Part shown: positions 45,882 to 57,867 of the stretch, piece after piece | How positions within the stretch are numbered: position 1 is the stretch's first letter | Layout of the letters: every line of letters begins with the position of its first letter | From: Aestuariivirga sp. | Lineage (GTDB): Bacteria > Pseudomonadota > Alphaproteobacteria > Rhizobiales > Aestuariivirgaceae | Assembly (NCBI RefSeq): GCF_020252395.1 | Contig: NZ_JADCDB010000008.1 | Location: forward strand, 17,182 to 81,181 | DNA: 64,000 nucleotides | Direction of reading: 5' to 3' | The notes under the pieces: generated by a model | What the model saw: only the letters and a program-made list of their open reading frames with translations | What the model was told of the DNA's origin: nothing | Database searches by the model: none | Position numbers and translations under genes: made by a program

Positions 45882-45910
45882 TAATTATATGTATGCTGCA
45901 TGCATGTCAA
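45882..45910 (-). promoter_or_regulatory. MFS-GNAT promoter with ATGCAT-type operator
   Basis: On the minus strand TTGACA (45910-45905) precedes TAATTA (45887-45882) by 17 bases; TATAAT at 45889-45884 with a 15-base spacer is the alternative. The spacer holds ATGCAT-GCAGC-ATACAT (45905-45889), one base different from the marR operator. The start codon follows after seven bases. Confidence 0.6.
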
Positions 45911-46007
45911 TGACCTTTGCTCAAGGTTAGCGCGAAGGAGTTATCCGCGCTTCACGCGGCTGGGCTGGGGGTCAGGGGAGAAAAGGAAGAGGGAGGTGAA
46001 GCGCGCC

Positions 46008-46481
46008 TCAGCGCCACGCCACCTTGGCGATTTCGTAGGACTTGCCGCCGCCGGGCGTGTTGACCTCGACCGAGTCGCCCTTCTTCTTGCCGATAATGGC
46101 GCGCGCGATGGGCGAGGAGACGGAGATCTTGCCCTTCTTCACGTCGGCCTCGAACTCACCGACGATCTGGTAGGCGGTCTTTTCGTCGGTTTCCTCGTCG
46201 ATCAGCGTCACCTTGGCGCCGAACATGACGGTGTCGCCGGAGAGCTTGGAGATATCGATGATCTCGGCGCGCGACAGCTTGTCCTCCAGCTCCGCAACGC
46301 GGGCTTCGGTCCAGCCCTGCTGTTCCTTAGCGGCATGGTATTCGGCATTTTCGGAGAGATCGCCGTGCGAACGGGCTTCCTCGATGGCCTTGATGATGCG
46401 CGGGCGCTCCACGGTCTTGAGGTGCTTCACCTCATCCATCATGGCGGCGTGGCCTTCGGCGGTCATTGGCACTTTGTCCAT
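46008..46481 (-). CDS. greA: transcription elongation factor GreA
   Basis: A 157-residue factor that rescues stalled RNA polymerase by stimulating transcript cleavage. The N-terminal coiled coil contains the essential acidic tip ([18 protein letters not shown]), and the C-terminal FKBP-like domain ends with [20 protein letters not shown] 46481 matches the family start ([10 protein letters not shown]); the frame is open upstream but not conserved. A terminator-like hairpin lies 85-120 bases upstream in the leader. Confidence 0.94.
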   Translation of the reverse strand: MDKVPMTAEGHAAMMDEVKHLKTVERPRIIKAIEEARSHGDLSENAEYHAAKEQQGWTEARVAELEDKLSRAEIIDISKLSGDTVMFGAKVTLIDEETDEKTAYQIVGEFEADVKKGKISVSSPIARAIIGKKKGDSVEVNTPGGGKSYEIAKVAWR

Positions 46482-46556
46482 CGGTCTCGTCCAATCTTGT
46501 CCAGTTTCTTCACGCCCCGGGATGGCCCGGAGGTAAAGTTCCATCCGTGTCTGGGA

Positions 46557-46600
46557 AAAACGACACCCGGCAATATGGGGCAATCCCATATCCTGCCGGG
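46557..46600 (-). terminator. attenuator-like hairpin in greA leader
   Basis: On the minus strand CCCGGCA and ATATGGG pair with CCCATAT and TGCCGGG (46600-46566), a 14-base-pair stem with one two-base bulge and a five-base loop. TGTCGTTTTT follows. No minus-strand gene ends here, so it probably terminates part of the greA transcript before the coding region. Confidence 0.65.
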
Positions 46601-46736
46601 CGAAAGTCAAACATGGCTCAACTCGGCCCGGAATTCAAGGGGAGCGGGTGAGCGGCGCTTAACCCATTGTTTTATCTGCCGTCACTACGGCGAAAGCCGG
46701 GATGACGGTTGCGGGAGAAGATGATAGCCTTTCGCC

Positions 46737-47261
46737 ATGCGCAGAGTCCTCAAAGCTTTCGCGGGCCTTGTTGCCGTCATCTTCATCGCCGTTCCTGCTG
46801 CCTTCTTAATTCTGGGGCCGGAGCGGCTGTGGGAGCAGTTCGGCCCGGCAGACTTGGGCGACGTCGACTTTGCCACGCTGGTCCGCCGGGACACGCCCAA
46901 TGATGCGCTGGCCTGCTTGCCCGAGTTCTGCGTGGCCAAGGCCGATATTCCAGCCCCGGCGATCGCTAAGCCCTTCGGCGATGTGTTCCTCGCGGTGCAG
47001 GATGCGGTGGTGCATGAGCCCGGCCTCGAGCAGGTCGATGCCGACTCCGGGCAGGGCACGCTGCGCTTCGTTGAGCGCAGCCCGCTGATGAAGTTTCCGG
47101 ACACCATCAACCTCAAGGTGGTGCCGGCCCAGAACGGCGGCTCCGCCGTGCTGATCTATTCCCGCTCGCAGCTCGGCCAGTCCGATATGGGGGTGAACCT
47201 CGCGCGGGTGAAGCGCTGGGCGGATTTGATCGAGGCGGCGGCGAGGAACAGCGCGCCCTGA
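46737..47261 (+). CDS. DUF1499 domain protein
   Basis: A 174-residue protein of DUF1499, unknown function. It has an N-terminal hydrophobic anchor (about residues 5-27) and a conserved start of the domain, NDALACLPEFC, with two Cys. The C-terminal VLIYSRSQLGQSDMGVNLAR is the best conserved family segment. It is probably anchored in the inner membrane facing the periplasm. It diverges from greA and converges with carB. Confidence 0.82.
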   Translation: MRRVLKAFAGLVAVIFIAVPAAFLILGPERLWEQFGPADLGDVDFATLVRRDTPNDALACLPEFCVAKADIPAPAIAKPFGDVFLAVQDAVVHEPGLEQVDADSGQGTLRFVERSPLMKFPDTINLKVVPAQNGGSAVLIYSRSQLGQSDMGVNLARVKRWADLIEAAARNSAP

Positions 47262-47268
47262 TCGTCTT

Positions 47269-47289
47269 CTCCCGCTGCTTCAGCGGGAG
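47269..47289. terminator. bidirectional hairpin between DUF1499 gene and carB
   Basis: CTCCCGCTG (47269-47277) pairs perfectly with CAGCGGGAG (47281-47289) across a three-base loop, between two convergent stops. Confidence 0.5.
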
Positions 47290-47301
47290 AGGAATTGAAG
47301 G

Positions 47302-50667
<3,366 letters not shown>

Positions 50668-50753
50668 GCGAGGGGAACCCGGATTTGGGGTTTCCTACAC
50701 AGAAGGGAGGGGGATTCCAAGTCCAATCGGGGCGCGGTCCACACCCCCGCCGG

Positions 50754-50960
50754 TCAGATGGCGAGGCAACGCGTGTGGCTGCAGGGCGCAACCGAAATCA
50801 GCCCGGCCGGCGGCCATGCCCCATTCTTCATCACCACCGTGACGTTAGCGGGGTTGGCGGCGGAGACGGCGGCGGGCTGCGTGCCGCGGTTCGCTCCGGC
50901 GAAAGCCCCCGCCGAGAGGAAGATCACGCTCAGGAGGATAGACGCTGCCAGCGTCTTCAT
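50754..50960 (-). CDS. small exported protein with C-x4-C, paralogue 1
   Basis: A 68-residue protein with a signal peptide (cleavage near AFA, residue 21) and a short mature part. The mature core is NPANVTVVMKNGAWP, and the end has Cys60-x4-Cys65 (CSHTRC). A homologue with the same spacing is encoded at 51389. The function is unknown; a disulfide-bonded periplasmic peptide is plausible. GGAAAGG lies before ATG 50960. A CRP/FNR-like site lies about 230 bases upstream. Confidence 0.6.
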   Translation of the reverse strand: MKTLAASILLSVIFLSAGAFAGANRGTQPAAVSAANPANVTVVMKNGAWPPAGLISVAPCSHTRCLAI

Positions 50961-51191
50961 GGCCGTGCGCCTTTCCTTGCAACCCGTGCCGCCGGAGACC
51001 GGTTTCGCGGGAGCGGAAAGGCGGCCCAGGGAAATCGTCAGCTGCGGGTTCGCGCGCAATCTCCGTCCGGCCGTTCCCCGGTGATGAGCGGCCCCGCCGG
51101 CGGGAAGGCCCGGTCCTTCCCGATCGCTGTTTCCTGCGGTGAACCGGCAGCGCTCTCCGAATTCATCGAAGCACATGCTTTGTTTTCGCGC

Positions 51192-51207
51192 TGTGACGCA
51201 GATCACG
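51192..51207 (-). promoter_or_regulatory. CRP/FNR-family binding site candidate
   Basis: TGTGA-CGCAGA-TCACG fits the CRP-type consensus TGTGA-N6-TCACA with one mismatch at the last base. It lies upstream of the leftward 68-residue gene. Which regulator of the family would bind is unknown. Confidence 0.45.
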
Positions 51208-51240
51208 TCCGCCGGCTTTTCCATAGCCCTGCCGGGCTGG

Positions 51241-51276
51241 AAAAAAGAACCCCGGCGCGAACTGCGGCCGGGGTTC
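51241..51276 (-). terminator. terminator of the 71-residue exported protein gene
   Basis: On the minus strand GAACCCCGGC (51276-51267) pairs perfectly with GCCGGGGTTC (51256-51247) over a ten-base loop and is followed by TTTTTT (51246-51241). Confidence 0.72.
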
Positions 51277-51388
51277 AGGTACAGGCAGTGATTGCAGGGG
51301 ATGGGGGGGAAGTACTGCCTGGGAATAGGATACATATTGGTGTTAGAATGCGATGTTTCAACGCCGCATGCGCCGGGCCGCGCATGAA

Positions 51389-51604
51389 TTATCCGTTAGG
51401 CGGAACGTCGGAGCAGTCGTCCTTCTCGCAGGCGATCCAGCCTTCGCTGTCGAGCACCGGGAAGGCGCTGTTCTTGGCGATGACGGTCAGGTTGACGGAT
51501 GGGTGCGCATTCGCCCCCAGCGTGCTGGCGGGCGCATCGTGGACGGCAGCGGCCGCAGCGAAGGCGCCAAGGGAGCCGAGGAGGATGAGAGCGTAGCGGA
51601 TCAT
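51389..51604 (-). CDS. small exported protein with C-x4-C, paralogue 2
   Basis: A 71-residue protein with a signal peptide (about residues 1-20). The mature part has HPSVNLTVIAKNSAFP, aligned with the paralogue at 50754, and Cys59-x4-Cys64 (CEKDDC). The distance from the shared KN to the first Cys is identical in the two proteins (16 residues counted inclusively). It has its own strong terminator downstream. The function is unknown. Confidence 0.6.
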   Translation of the reverse strand: MIRYALILLGSLGAFAAAAAVHDAPASTLGANAHPSVNLTVIAKNSAFPVLDSEGWIACEKDDCSDVPPNG

Positions 51605-51743
51605 GAGGTCTTCCCCGTTTTGATCGTCTGTCGATGATCGGGATCTAGGGGACGATCGGTCCAACCGTAGGACGCTCTTGCAACTTGTTTGTGGAAGCTT
51701 GTGTTCAGTTTGGGGCAATTGCGGCGGCTGCCACAATTGAGAA

Positions 51744-51770
51744 GGGCCGCTCTCCCGGAGGAGGCGGCCC
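51744..51770 (-). terminator. hairpin downstream of rpsU
   Basis: GGGCCGC (51744-51750) pairs with GCGGCCC (51764-51770) just past the rpsU stop on the minus strand; the loop can form extra pairs. It is followed by TTCTC, a weak T-run. Confidence 0.45.
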
Positions 51771-51810
51771 CACAATCTTCAACAGAACCTCCGGCGAACC
51801 GGAAGGGGGA

Positions 51811-52065
51811 CTACTGAGGGCGCGGGCCGCGGGCCGGACCCTCGACCTTCTTCGGCATCGGCAGCAGGCCTTCGCGCTGCAGCTTCTTGCGCTGCAACTT
51901 GCGGGCGCGGCGCACGGCCTCGGCCTTTTCGCGCGCCTTCTTCTCGGAGGGTTTTTCGTAGTGTCCGCGGAGCTTCATCTCGCGGAAAATTCCCTCGCGC
52001 TGCATCTTCTTCTTGAGCGCCTTGAGGGCCTGATCGACATTGTTGTCACGGACGACGACTTGCAA
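51811..52065 (-). CDS. rpsU: 30S ribosomal protein bS21
   Basis: An 84-residue basic ribosomal protein that helps 16S rRNA pair with the Shine-Dalgarno sequence. It begins with [20 protein letters not shown] and continues [20 protein letters not shown], both typical. The alphaproteobacterial C-terminal extension ([13 protein letters not shown]) is present. It appears to be a single-gene unit between purK and the small exported genes. Confidence 0.95.
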   Translation of the reverse strand: MQVVVRDNNVDQALKALKKKMQREGIFREMKLRGHYEKPSEKKAREKAEAVRRARKLQRKKLQREGLLPMPKKVEGPARGPRPQ

Positions 52066-52146
52066 GTTCTACCTCTGCAAACAGGGTTGGATGGTGAGGG
52101 TGGATCCTAAGCACCCTCAGACTGCGCGGCGGGTTAGCACAGAGTC

Positions 52147-53232
52147 TTAAGGCTGTCGAGGGGTCACCCTGTTGAAATGGCCCATTTTGCGGCCCGGCCG
52201 GGCCTCCCGCTTGCCGTAAAGATGGAGGTGCACCCGGGGCTCGGCGGCCAGTTCCCGCCAGCGGCCGGCCTCGTCACCCAGCAGGTTGGTCATCACCACG
52301 TCCGCGTAACGTTCAGGGCTGCCCAGGGGCCAGCCGCAAACGGCCCGGATATGCTGCTCGAACTGCGACACCGCGCAGGCATCCATGGTCCAGTGCCCGG
52401 AATTATGCACGCGGGGCGCGATCTCGTTGACGATCACGCTGCCGCCGGCGGCGAACATCTCGATGCCGATCACTCCCACATAGTCCAGCGCCGCAATGAT
52501 CCGGCTGCCGAAATCCATGGCAGCTGCGGCCACGGCGGGGGAGATTCGGGCGGGGACGGTCGAGGTCTTGAGGATGTGGTTCTCGTGGTGGTTTTCGGGA
52601 ACGTCATAGACCTTCACCTCGCCGGACCAGCTGCGGGCGGCTATGACCGAGATTTCCCTTTCGAAGCGCACAAAGCCCTCGAGGATCGCCGGCTGGCGGC
52701 CGATCTCGGCGAAGGCGGCGGCATGGTCCGTGCCGTCGTAAATCTTGGTCTGGCCCTTGCCGTCATAGCCGAAGCGCCTTGTCTTCAGCACGGCGGGCCG
52801 TCCGATGCGGGCCAGCGCCCGTTCGAGCGAGGCGAGGTCGGAGATATCGGCGAAGGGCGCAACCGGAATGCCGAGGCCTGCCATGAAGGTCTTTTCCGCA
52901 ATCCGGTCCTGTGCCGTCTTCAGCGCGGCCACACCGGGGGCGACGGGCACCAGCTTGTCGAGGAAGCCCGCCGTGTCGGCCGGCACGTTCTCGAATTCAT
53001 AGGTGACGACATCGACCTGCTTGGCGAACTCTTCCAGTGCGGCGAAGTCGTCATAGGCCGCGACGGTCTTTGCGGCGGAGACGGCGAAGGCCGGGCTGTC
53101 GGCCTCGGGCGCATAGATGTGGCAGTCGATGCCCAGCCGCCCGGCGGCGAGCGCCAGCATGCGGGCCAGCTGCCCACCGCCGAGGATGCCGACGGTGGAG
53201 CCAGGCGGCAGCGGCGCCGTGATCTTCTTCAT
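52147..53232 (-). CDS. purK: 5-(carboxyamino)imidazole ribonucleotide synthase
   Basis: A 361-residue ATP-grasp enzyme of purine synthesis that carboxylates AIR to N5-CAIR. It starts with [18 protein letters not shown], and has [13 protein letters not shown] and [18 protein letters not shown]. Its start overlaps the end of purE by four bases, so the two are co-translated; PurE uses its product directly. Confidence 0.94.
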   Translation of the reverse strand: MKKITAPLPPGSTVGILGGGQLARMLALAAGRLGIDCHIYAPEADSPAFAVSAAKTVAAYDDFAALEEFAKQVDVVTYEFENVPADTAGFLDKLVPVAPGVAALKTAQDRIAEKTFMAGLGIPVAPFADISDLASLERALARIGRPAVLKTRRFGYDGKGQTKIYDGTDHAAAFAEIGRQPAILEGFVRFEREISVIAARSWSGEVKVYDVPENHHENHILKTSTVPARISPAVAAAAMDFGSRIIAALDYVGVIGIEMFAAGGSVIVNEIAPRVHNSGHWTMDACAVSQFEQHIRAVCGWPLGSPERYADVVMTNLLGDEAGRWRELAAEPRVHLHLYGKREARPGRKMGHFNRVTPRQP

Positions 53233-53720
53233 GACTCGTCCTTCGGCCGCTCGGCGACGGATGCTGTCTGCTCGGCCCGGAATGCGTCGAGGCGCTTGGC
53301 GAGGGCTGCGTCATTGAGGGAGAGAACGCTCGCCGCCAGCAGGGCGGCATTTACCGCGCCCGCCTTGCCGATGGCGAGCGTGCCCACCGGAATGCCCGCC
53401 GGCATCTGCACGATGGAGAGAAGCGAATCCTGCCCCGACAGCGCTTTGGATTCGACCGGCACGCCGAAGACAGGGAGAGAGGTCATGGAGGCCGCCATGC
53501 CGGGCAGATGCGCCGCACCGCCAGCCCCGGCGATGATCACTTTGAAGCCGGTCTCCCGCGCCGCAGTGGCGAAATCATAGAGACGCTTCGGCGTGCGGTG
53601 GGCGGAGACGATGCGGTCATCATGCGAGATGCCCAGCCTGTCCAGCGTTTCGGCGGCGTGCTTCATGGTGGCCCAGTCGGACTGGCTGCCCATGATGATG
53701 GCGACGGGAGGCGTGGTCAT
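53229..53720 (-). CDS. purE: N5-carboxyaminoimidazole ribonucleotide mutase
   Basis: A 163-residue enzyme that rearranges N5-CAIR to CAIR. It has the family motif [15 protein letters not shown] and the active-site His in [13 protein letters not shown], then [18 protein letters not shown] 53720 fits the usual start. It leads a purE-purK pair and lies 11 bases after the leftward YdcH gene, with which it may be co-transcribed. Confidence 0.95.
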   Translation of the reverse strand: MTTPPVAIIMGSQSDWATMKHAAETLDRLGISHDDRIVSAHRTPKRLYDFATAARETGFKVIIAGAGGAAHLPGMAASMTSLPVFGVPVESKALSGQDSLLSIVQMPAGIPVGTLAIGKAGAVNAALLAASVLSLNDAALAKRLDAFRAEQTASVAERPKDES

Positions 53721-53731
53721 GGGGTCCGTCC

Positions 53732-53947
53732 TCAGGCGATAATGTCGGGGATCAGCATGTTCTCGATGGTCTGGATCTTGTCCTTGATGTCCAGCTTCAT
53801 CTTCTTCAGGCGGCGCAGCTGCAGCTGGTCGCCGGTGCCGGCGCCGGCCAAGGACGTGATCGCCGTGTCGAGGTCGCGGTGCTGCTGGATGAGGGTTTGC
53901 AGCTGCGCACGAAGCTGCACCTCCTGTATCACATCCAGCTTCGGCAT
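53732..53947 (-). CDS. YdcH/DUF465 family protein
   Basis: A 71-residue all-helical protein of DUF465 (YdcH), unknown function. It has the two-helix pattern [14 protein letters not shown] followed by [20 protein letters not shown]. It is just upstream of purE on the same strand. A second, shorter YdcH-type gene diverges from it across 126 bases, an arrangement often seen in Rhizobiales. Confidence 0.85.
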   Translation of the reverse strand: MPKLDVIQEVQLRAQLQTLIQQHRDLDTAITSLAGAGTGDQLQLRRLKKMKLDIKDKIQTIENMLIPDIIA

Positions 53948-54073
53948 TCCGTCTCCGACAGTTCACGAATTTGTTTTTGGCGTTTCTTCACTAATGCCCT
54001 TTGCGCATGTTCGACAAGCCCCCAACTTTATGTCATGATGGGATTAATCCATCGGCAAACAGTGGAGGATCGC

Positions 54074-54250
54074 ATGAGTCTTCAAGCGCATCTTGGCGAA
54101 CTGCACGCGAAGCATAAGGCCCTCGAGGCCGAGCTCGCGGATGTCATGAACCACCCGGCATCGTCGGATGCGGAAATTGCCGCACTCAAGCGCAAGAAAC
54201 TCAAGATCAAGGACGAAATCAGCAGGCTTGAGCACCAGCACGCCGCCTAA
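54074..54250 (+). CDS. YdcH/DUF465 family protein, short form
   Basis: A 58-residue two-helix protein: LQAHLGELHAKHKALEAEL followed by EIAALKRKKLKIKDEISRLE, the YdcH pattern. ATG 54074 is preceded by GTGGAGG. It converges with the amidase gene, whose stop lies 13 bases downstream. Its role is unknown. Confidence 0.85.
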   Translation: MSLQAHLGELHAKHKALEAELADVMNHPASSDAEIAALKRKKLKIKDEISRLEHQHAA

Positions 54251-54262
54251 AGGCGTTCTGGA

Positions 54263-55666
54263 TCAACAGCCAGGCGGCTTGGTCTTGTTCCAAGCGGTGG
54301 CGCTTTGGTAGGCGTGGGCGGTGCTCATCACCGTCCGGTCGTCGAACATGCGCCCCACCAGTTGAAGGCCGGCGGGCAGGCCCTTCGCGGTAAAGCCGCA
54401 GGGTACGCTCGCGGCAGGCTGTTGCGTCAGGTTGAAGGGATAGCTGAATGGCGTCCAGTTCACCCATTTTCCCGTGTTGTCGACGTCCGCCGGCGCCAGC
54501 TTGCCGGCCTCGAAGGCAGGGATGGGCAGGGCGGGCGTCACCAGCAGGTCATAGCGCTCCATGAACTGGCGCATCTGGCTGCCGAGCGCGCCACGCGCCT
54601 TCACCGCATCCTGGTAGTCTTCGAGCGAGATCGCCATCGACTGCGCCACCACGTCGGCCAGCGCCGGGTCAAGCAGCTTCTTTTTCGCCTCCGGCAGCTT
54701 GCCAAGCAGAGCCCGCGCACCCGACCACCAGAGCGTCCGGAAGCAGGCCGCCGGGTCCTCGAAGCCAGGGTCGACCTCCTCCACCTCGGCCCCCAGCTCT
54801 TCCAGCACCTTGACGGCGTCCTGCACCAGTTTGGCGATTTCGGCGTCGACTTCGACATAGCCGAGCGCCGGGCTGAAGGCGATCTTGAGCCCCTCGATGC
54901 CCCGGCCAAGCTTTGCCGTGTAGTCCATGCCGTCAGGGGGCAGCGAGGTCCAGTCGCGCGGGTCGGGCTGGGCGATGACGTTCATCATCAGGCATGCGTC
55001 CTCAACCGTGCGGGTCATCGGCCCCACATGCGCCACCGTGCCGAAGGGCGAGAGCGGATAAGCGGGCACCCGGCCGAAGGACGGCTTCAACCCGAAAATG
55101 CCGGAAAAGCCGGCCGGAATGCGGATCGACCCGCCGCCATCGGTGCCGAGTGTCAACGGCGCATAGCCCGCCGCTGCCGCGGCCGACGAGCCGCCCGACG
55201 ATCCGCCCGGCGTCTTCGTCACGTCCCATGGGTTGCGGGTGATGCCGGTCAAGGGCGAGTCCGTCACACCCTTCCAGCCGAACTCCGGCGTCGTCGTGCT
55301 GCCCAGGAACACCGCACCGCATTCCCTGAGCCGCGCCACGCTGGGCGAATCCTGGTCCCAGGCTTGGTTTCTGTCCACCGTGCGTGAGCCGCGCAGCGTC
55401 GGCCAGCCGCGCACCAGCAGCAAGTCCTTGATCAGCGTGGGAACGCCGTCGACCGGGCCCTGTGGCGCCGCCTTGATCCAGCGCTTCTCGCTGGCCTTCG
55501 CCTGCGCCAGCGCTTCTTCGGCGTGCACCGACACCATGGCGTTAAGCCGCTTGTCATGCCGCTCGATTTGCGCGAGGCAGGCTTGGGCGACCTCGACGGG
55601 GGAGAATTTCTTCTTCGCATAGCCCTTCACGAGCTTCGCGGCGGATTTCCAGTGAAGGTCGGTCAT
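54263..55666 (-). CDS. amidase (amidase signature family)
   Basis: A 467-residue amidase-signature enzyme. The catalytic triad is visible as Lys in PTLIKDLLLV, the cis-Ser in KTPGGSSGGSSAAAAAG, and the nucleophile Ser in the following GTDGGGSIRIPAGFSG. No GatCAB partners are adjacent, so it is more likely a stand-alone amide hydrolase than GatA. GAGGGAGC precedes ATG 55666. The substrate is unknown. Confidence 0.9.
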   Translation of the reverse strand: MTDLHWKSAAKLVKGYAKKKFSPVEVAQACLAQIERHDKRLNAMVSVHAEEALAQAKASEKRWIKAAPQGPVDGVPTLIKDLLLVRGWPTLRGSRTVDRNQAWDQDSPSVARLRECGAVFLGSTTTPEFGWKGVTDSPLTGITRNPWDVTKTPGGSSGGSSAAAAAGYAPLTLGTDGGGSIRIPAGFSGIFGLKPSFGRVPAYPLSPFGTVAHVGPMTRTVEDACLMMNVIAQPDPRDWTSLPPDGMDYTAKLGRGIEGLKIAFSPALGYVEVDAEIAKLVQDAVKVLEELGAEVEEVDPGFEDPAACFRTLWWSGARALLGKLPEAKKKLLDPALADVVAQSMAISLEDYQDAVKARGALGSQMRQFMERYDLLVTPALPIPAFEAGKLAPADVDNTGKWVNWTPFSYPFNLTQQPAASVPCGFTAKGLPAGLQLVGRMFDDRTVMSTAHAYQSATAWNKTKPPGC

Positions 55667-55721
55667 ATCGTGCTCCCTCTCAAACAGCCCTCGTCCGGCC
55701 TGCTGCCGCGTGCCGCGGTAC

Positions 55722-56516
55722 CTACTGTTCCCGCGCCTTGCCCAGCGCGTCCTTGAACTGCGGCAGCAGGTCAGCATTGGTGGCGAGGATGTTGCCGGTT
55801 TCCATCGGGTTCTTCCCGGCATCGGGGTCGGAGACGAAGCCGCCGGCCTCCTTCACCAGAAGGATGCCCGCCGCCATGTCCCACGGCTTGATGTTGCGGC
55901 AGACCATGGCGTCGAAGCGCCCAGCCGCTACATAGGCCAGCGAGAGGGCCGCCGAGCCGGTGCCGCGGATGCCGACGACCCGCGCCTGCAAGACCGAGAT
56001 CTCGGCGCGCGACAGCGGCAAGTCCTTGCCGCCGCGGTGCGGCACTTCATAGCTCACCAGCGTGTCATGGATGTCGCGGCGCTGCGCCACGCGGATGCGC
56101 TTGTTGTTGAGGGAGGCGCCGCCGCCCTTTTCGGCAGAATACATTTCATCCGTGATCGGGTTATAGGTCAGCGCCGCGACCAGCTCGCCCTTCCTTTCCA
56201 GCGCCACGGTGATGGCGAAGAAGGGCACGGCATGCATGAAGTTCATGGTGCCGTCGATCGGGTCGATGATGAAGCGGTGGTCGGGGTCGGTGCCGGGCAC
56301 CACTCCCGTCTCCTCGGTCAGGAAGGCATAGCCGGGGCGCGCCTTGGCCAGCTCCTCGCGCAGCAGCTTGTCGACGCGCTGGTCGGCCACGGTGACATAA
56401 TCGCCCGGCGCCTTCTGCGACACCTGCAGATTGGCGAGCTCGCCATAATCGCGCTGAAGCGTGCGGGCAGCCTTGCGGACGGCGGCGGTCATGACGGTGA
56501 TGACGGGAGAAGACAC
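55722..56516 (-). CDS. inositol monophosphatase family protein
   Basis: A 264-residue Mg2+-dependent phosphatase. Motifs are FLTEETG, FIIDPIDGTMNFMHAVP and WDMAAGILLVKEAGG, all metal-binding in the family. Members act on inositol-1-phosphate or other small phosphates; in rhizobia the role is uncertain. GTG 56516 (MSSPVITVM) matches the usual start better than the ATG at 56492. It lies between an amidase gene and exoD on the same strand. Confidence 0.9.
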   Translation of the reverse strand: MSSPVITVMTAAVRKAARTLQRDYGELANLQVSQKAPGDYVTVADQRVDKLLREELAKARPGYAFLTEETGVVPGTDPDHRFIIDPIDGTMNFMHAVPFFAITVALERKGELVAALTYNPITDEMYSAEKGGGASLNNKRIRVAQRRDIHDTLVSYEVPHRGGKDLPLSRAEISVLQARVVGIRGTGSAALSLAYVAAGRFDAMVCRNIKPWDMAAGILLVKEAGGFVSDPDAGKNPMETGNILATNADLLPQFKDALGKAREQ

Positions 56517-56584
56517 GGGGGCACTTTCTTTTGGTAGAACCTGACGGATGAGGCCCGATAGCAGGATCGGCACGGCAGGGGAAG

Positions 56585-57232
56585 CTAGACCCCGAACAGC
56601 GTTTGGAAGAAGGCCACCGCTCCCGCATAAAGTGCAGATGACACGGCGGCGAGGATCCCCACCGAAGCTGCCGAGAACAGGTAGCCCACCAGCACCGCGA
56701 GTCCGTCGCGCTCCGCCAGACCCAGGGCGAGGCAGGCAATGGCGAGTGACGGCGGAATATTGCCGAAGGGAATGGGCAGGAACAGGATCAGCGACAGCGG
56801 AAAGGCCACGAGTCCGATCAGCCGTTCCGCGAGGTTCGAGGTGACGACGATGCCGAACCGCGGCTTCAGCACGCGCTCCAGCTTGGCCATGATGGGGGTG
56901 ACCTTGCTGACGAAGCGCTCCAGCATCGCGCGCGAGATGCGGCGCTTGCGGATGATGTCCGGCAGCCACAGCGTCTGGCGTCCCATCATCAATTGCCAGG
57001 TGAGGATCAGCAGCGGCAAGCCGAGGATCGCCGAGGTGCCGGGCGGCATGGGGATGGCATTGGGCACCGCGAAGATGAACAGCAGCGCCCCGAAGGCCCG
57101 CTCGCCGAGGGAATCCGCCAGCTCGCCGATGGACATGTCCTGGTTGGTATCGATCGAGTGCACGATGTCCGATAGCCGCGACGGCTTCTGCTTCCCGCTC
57201 AACCCGCCGTCGAAACTCTTGTCCTGCTGCAC
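56585..57232 (-). CDS. exopolysaccharide synthesis protein ExoD
   Basis: A 215-residue membrane protein of the ExoD family, with about four helices. Conserved parts are LGERAFGALLFIFAVPNAIP and PPGTSAILGLPLLILTWQ. In Sinorhizobium ExoD influences exopolysaccharide production and alkali tolerance; the molecular role is unclear. It is likely transcribed with the phosphatase gene 68 bases downstream. Confidence 0.88.
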   Translation of the reverse strand: MQQDKSFDGGLSGKQKPSRLSDIVHSIDTNQDMSIGELADSLGERAFGALLFIFAVPNAIPMPPGTSAILGLPLLILTWQLMMGRQTLWLPDIIRKRRISRAMLERFVSKVTPIMAKLERVLKPRFGIVVTSNLAERLIGLVAFPLSLILFLPIPFGNIPPSLAIACLALGLAERDGLAVLVGYLFSAASVGILAAVSSALYAGAVAFFQTLFGV

Positions 57233-57269
57233 GTGGTATCCTTAACAAGCGCCTCAGAAAAATGTCTCC

Positions 57270-57345
57270 CCGGTGCAAGCCGAGGCCCGGCTTCGGGCGT
57301 TCAAAGTGGGGTCCCGGTTTCCGCCGGGATGATGGAACTTATATG
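57270..57345. repeat. dispersed palindromic intergenic repeat
   Basis: The segment contains GTGGGGTCCCGGTTTCCGCC followed by GGGATGATGG, the same type as the repeat B core at 19281-19315 and 19825-19856, and as ACGGCGAAAGCCGGGATGACGG near 46685. It looks like a small dispersed palindromic element of this genome. Confidence 0.5.
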
Positions 57346-57362
57346 GGAGTTACCCGTCACAG

Positions 57363-57557
57363 TCATAGGTTCGAATTGGGATACCCTGCCTCATGCAGCG
57401 TCTTGGCCACCGCCGCGGGGGGAAGGGACGTCTCCACCGTCACGGTCTTGCCGGCCAGATCGGCCTTCACCTCGGCTGCGGGGTCCACTGCCTTCACGGC
57501 CTTGGTGATGGTGGCCACGCAATGGCCGCAGGTCATGCCGGGAACGTTGAATTTCAT
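57363..57557 (-). CDS. CopZ-like heavy-metal-associated domain protein
   Basis: A 64-residue single HMA domain with the metal site MTCGHC (residues 8-13, Cys10 and Cys13). It is the size of copper chaperones that pass Cu(I) to a P-type ATPase. No copper ATPase is adjacent in the window. GGAGAC lies before ATG 57557. Confidence 0.88.
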   Translation of the reverse strand: MKFNVPGMTCGHCVATITKAVKAVDPAAEVKADLAGKTVTVETSLPPAAVAKTLHEAGYPNSNL

Positions 57558-57867
57558 TGCAGGGTCTCCGTGGCGTCCTGCCTGCCACAGCAGAGGGGCC
57601 TTGCCAAGATGGAAAGGTCAAGCCCCCGTGCGGCGTCAGCCCGCGCCGGCTCGGCGGATTGCCGGTGCCGCCGTCGCGGAACCGTTACATCCGCGCCGTA
57701 TCACTGCAAGCTCAGGCCCGGGCGAGAAGCAGGCCCGATCAGCGGCGACACCAAGCACCATCCGGAAGACCATCCGCATGCCGCGCGCTCGCCCACTGGG
57801 TGCGCGCCAAGAAGGAGATCGAGGCAGACGTGGCCCGCGAGCAGGCGGAAGGCACGCCGGCCAACGC
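57558..57867. other. 310-base region without an intact gene
   Basis: Only the decayed DUF2934-like end at 57783-57871 is recognisable. The left part contains a GC-rich stretch with no protein-like frame on either strand. Confidence 0.4.

Larger units (their letters stand above)
50961..51388. other. 428-base gap between the two small exported genes
   Basis: No further protein-like frame was found. The gap holds a CRP/FNR-like site (51192-51207) that may act on the downstream small gene, and a terminator (51241-51276) for the upstream small gene. Confidence 0.5.

Noticed and set aside
57366..57380. AGGTTCGAATTGGG, resembling a tRNA T-arm
   Set aside because: It lies in the 3' end of the CopZ-like coding sequence, and no acceptor or anticodon arms can be formed around it. 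No tRNA was found elsewhere in the window.
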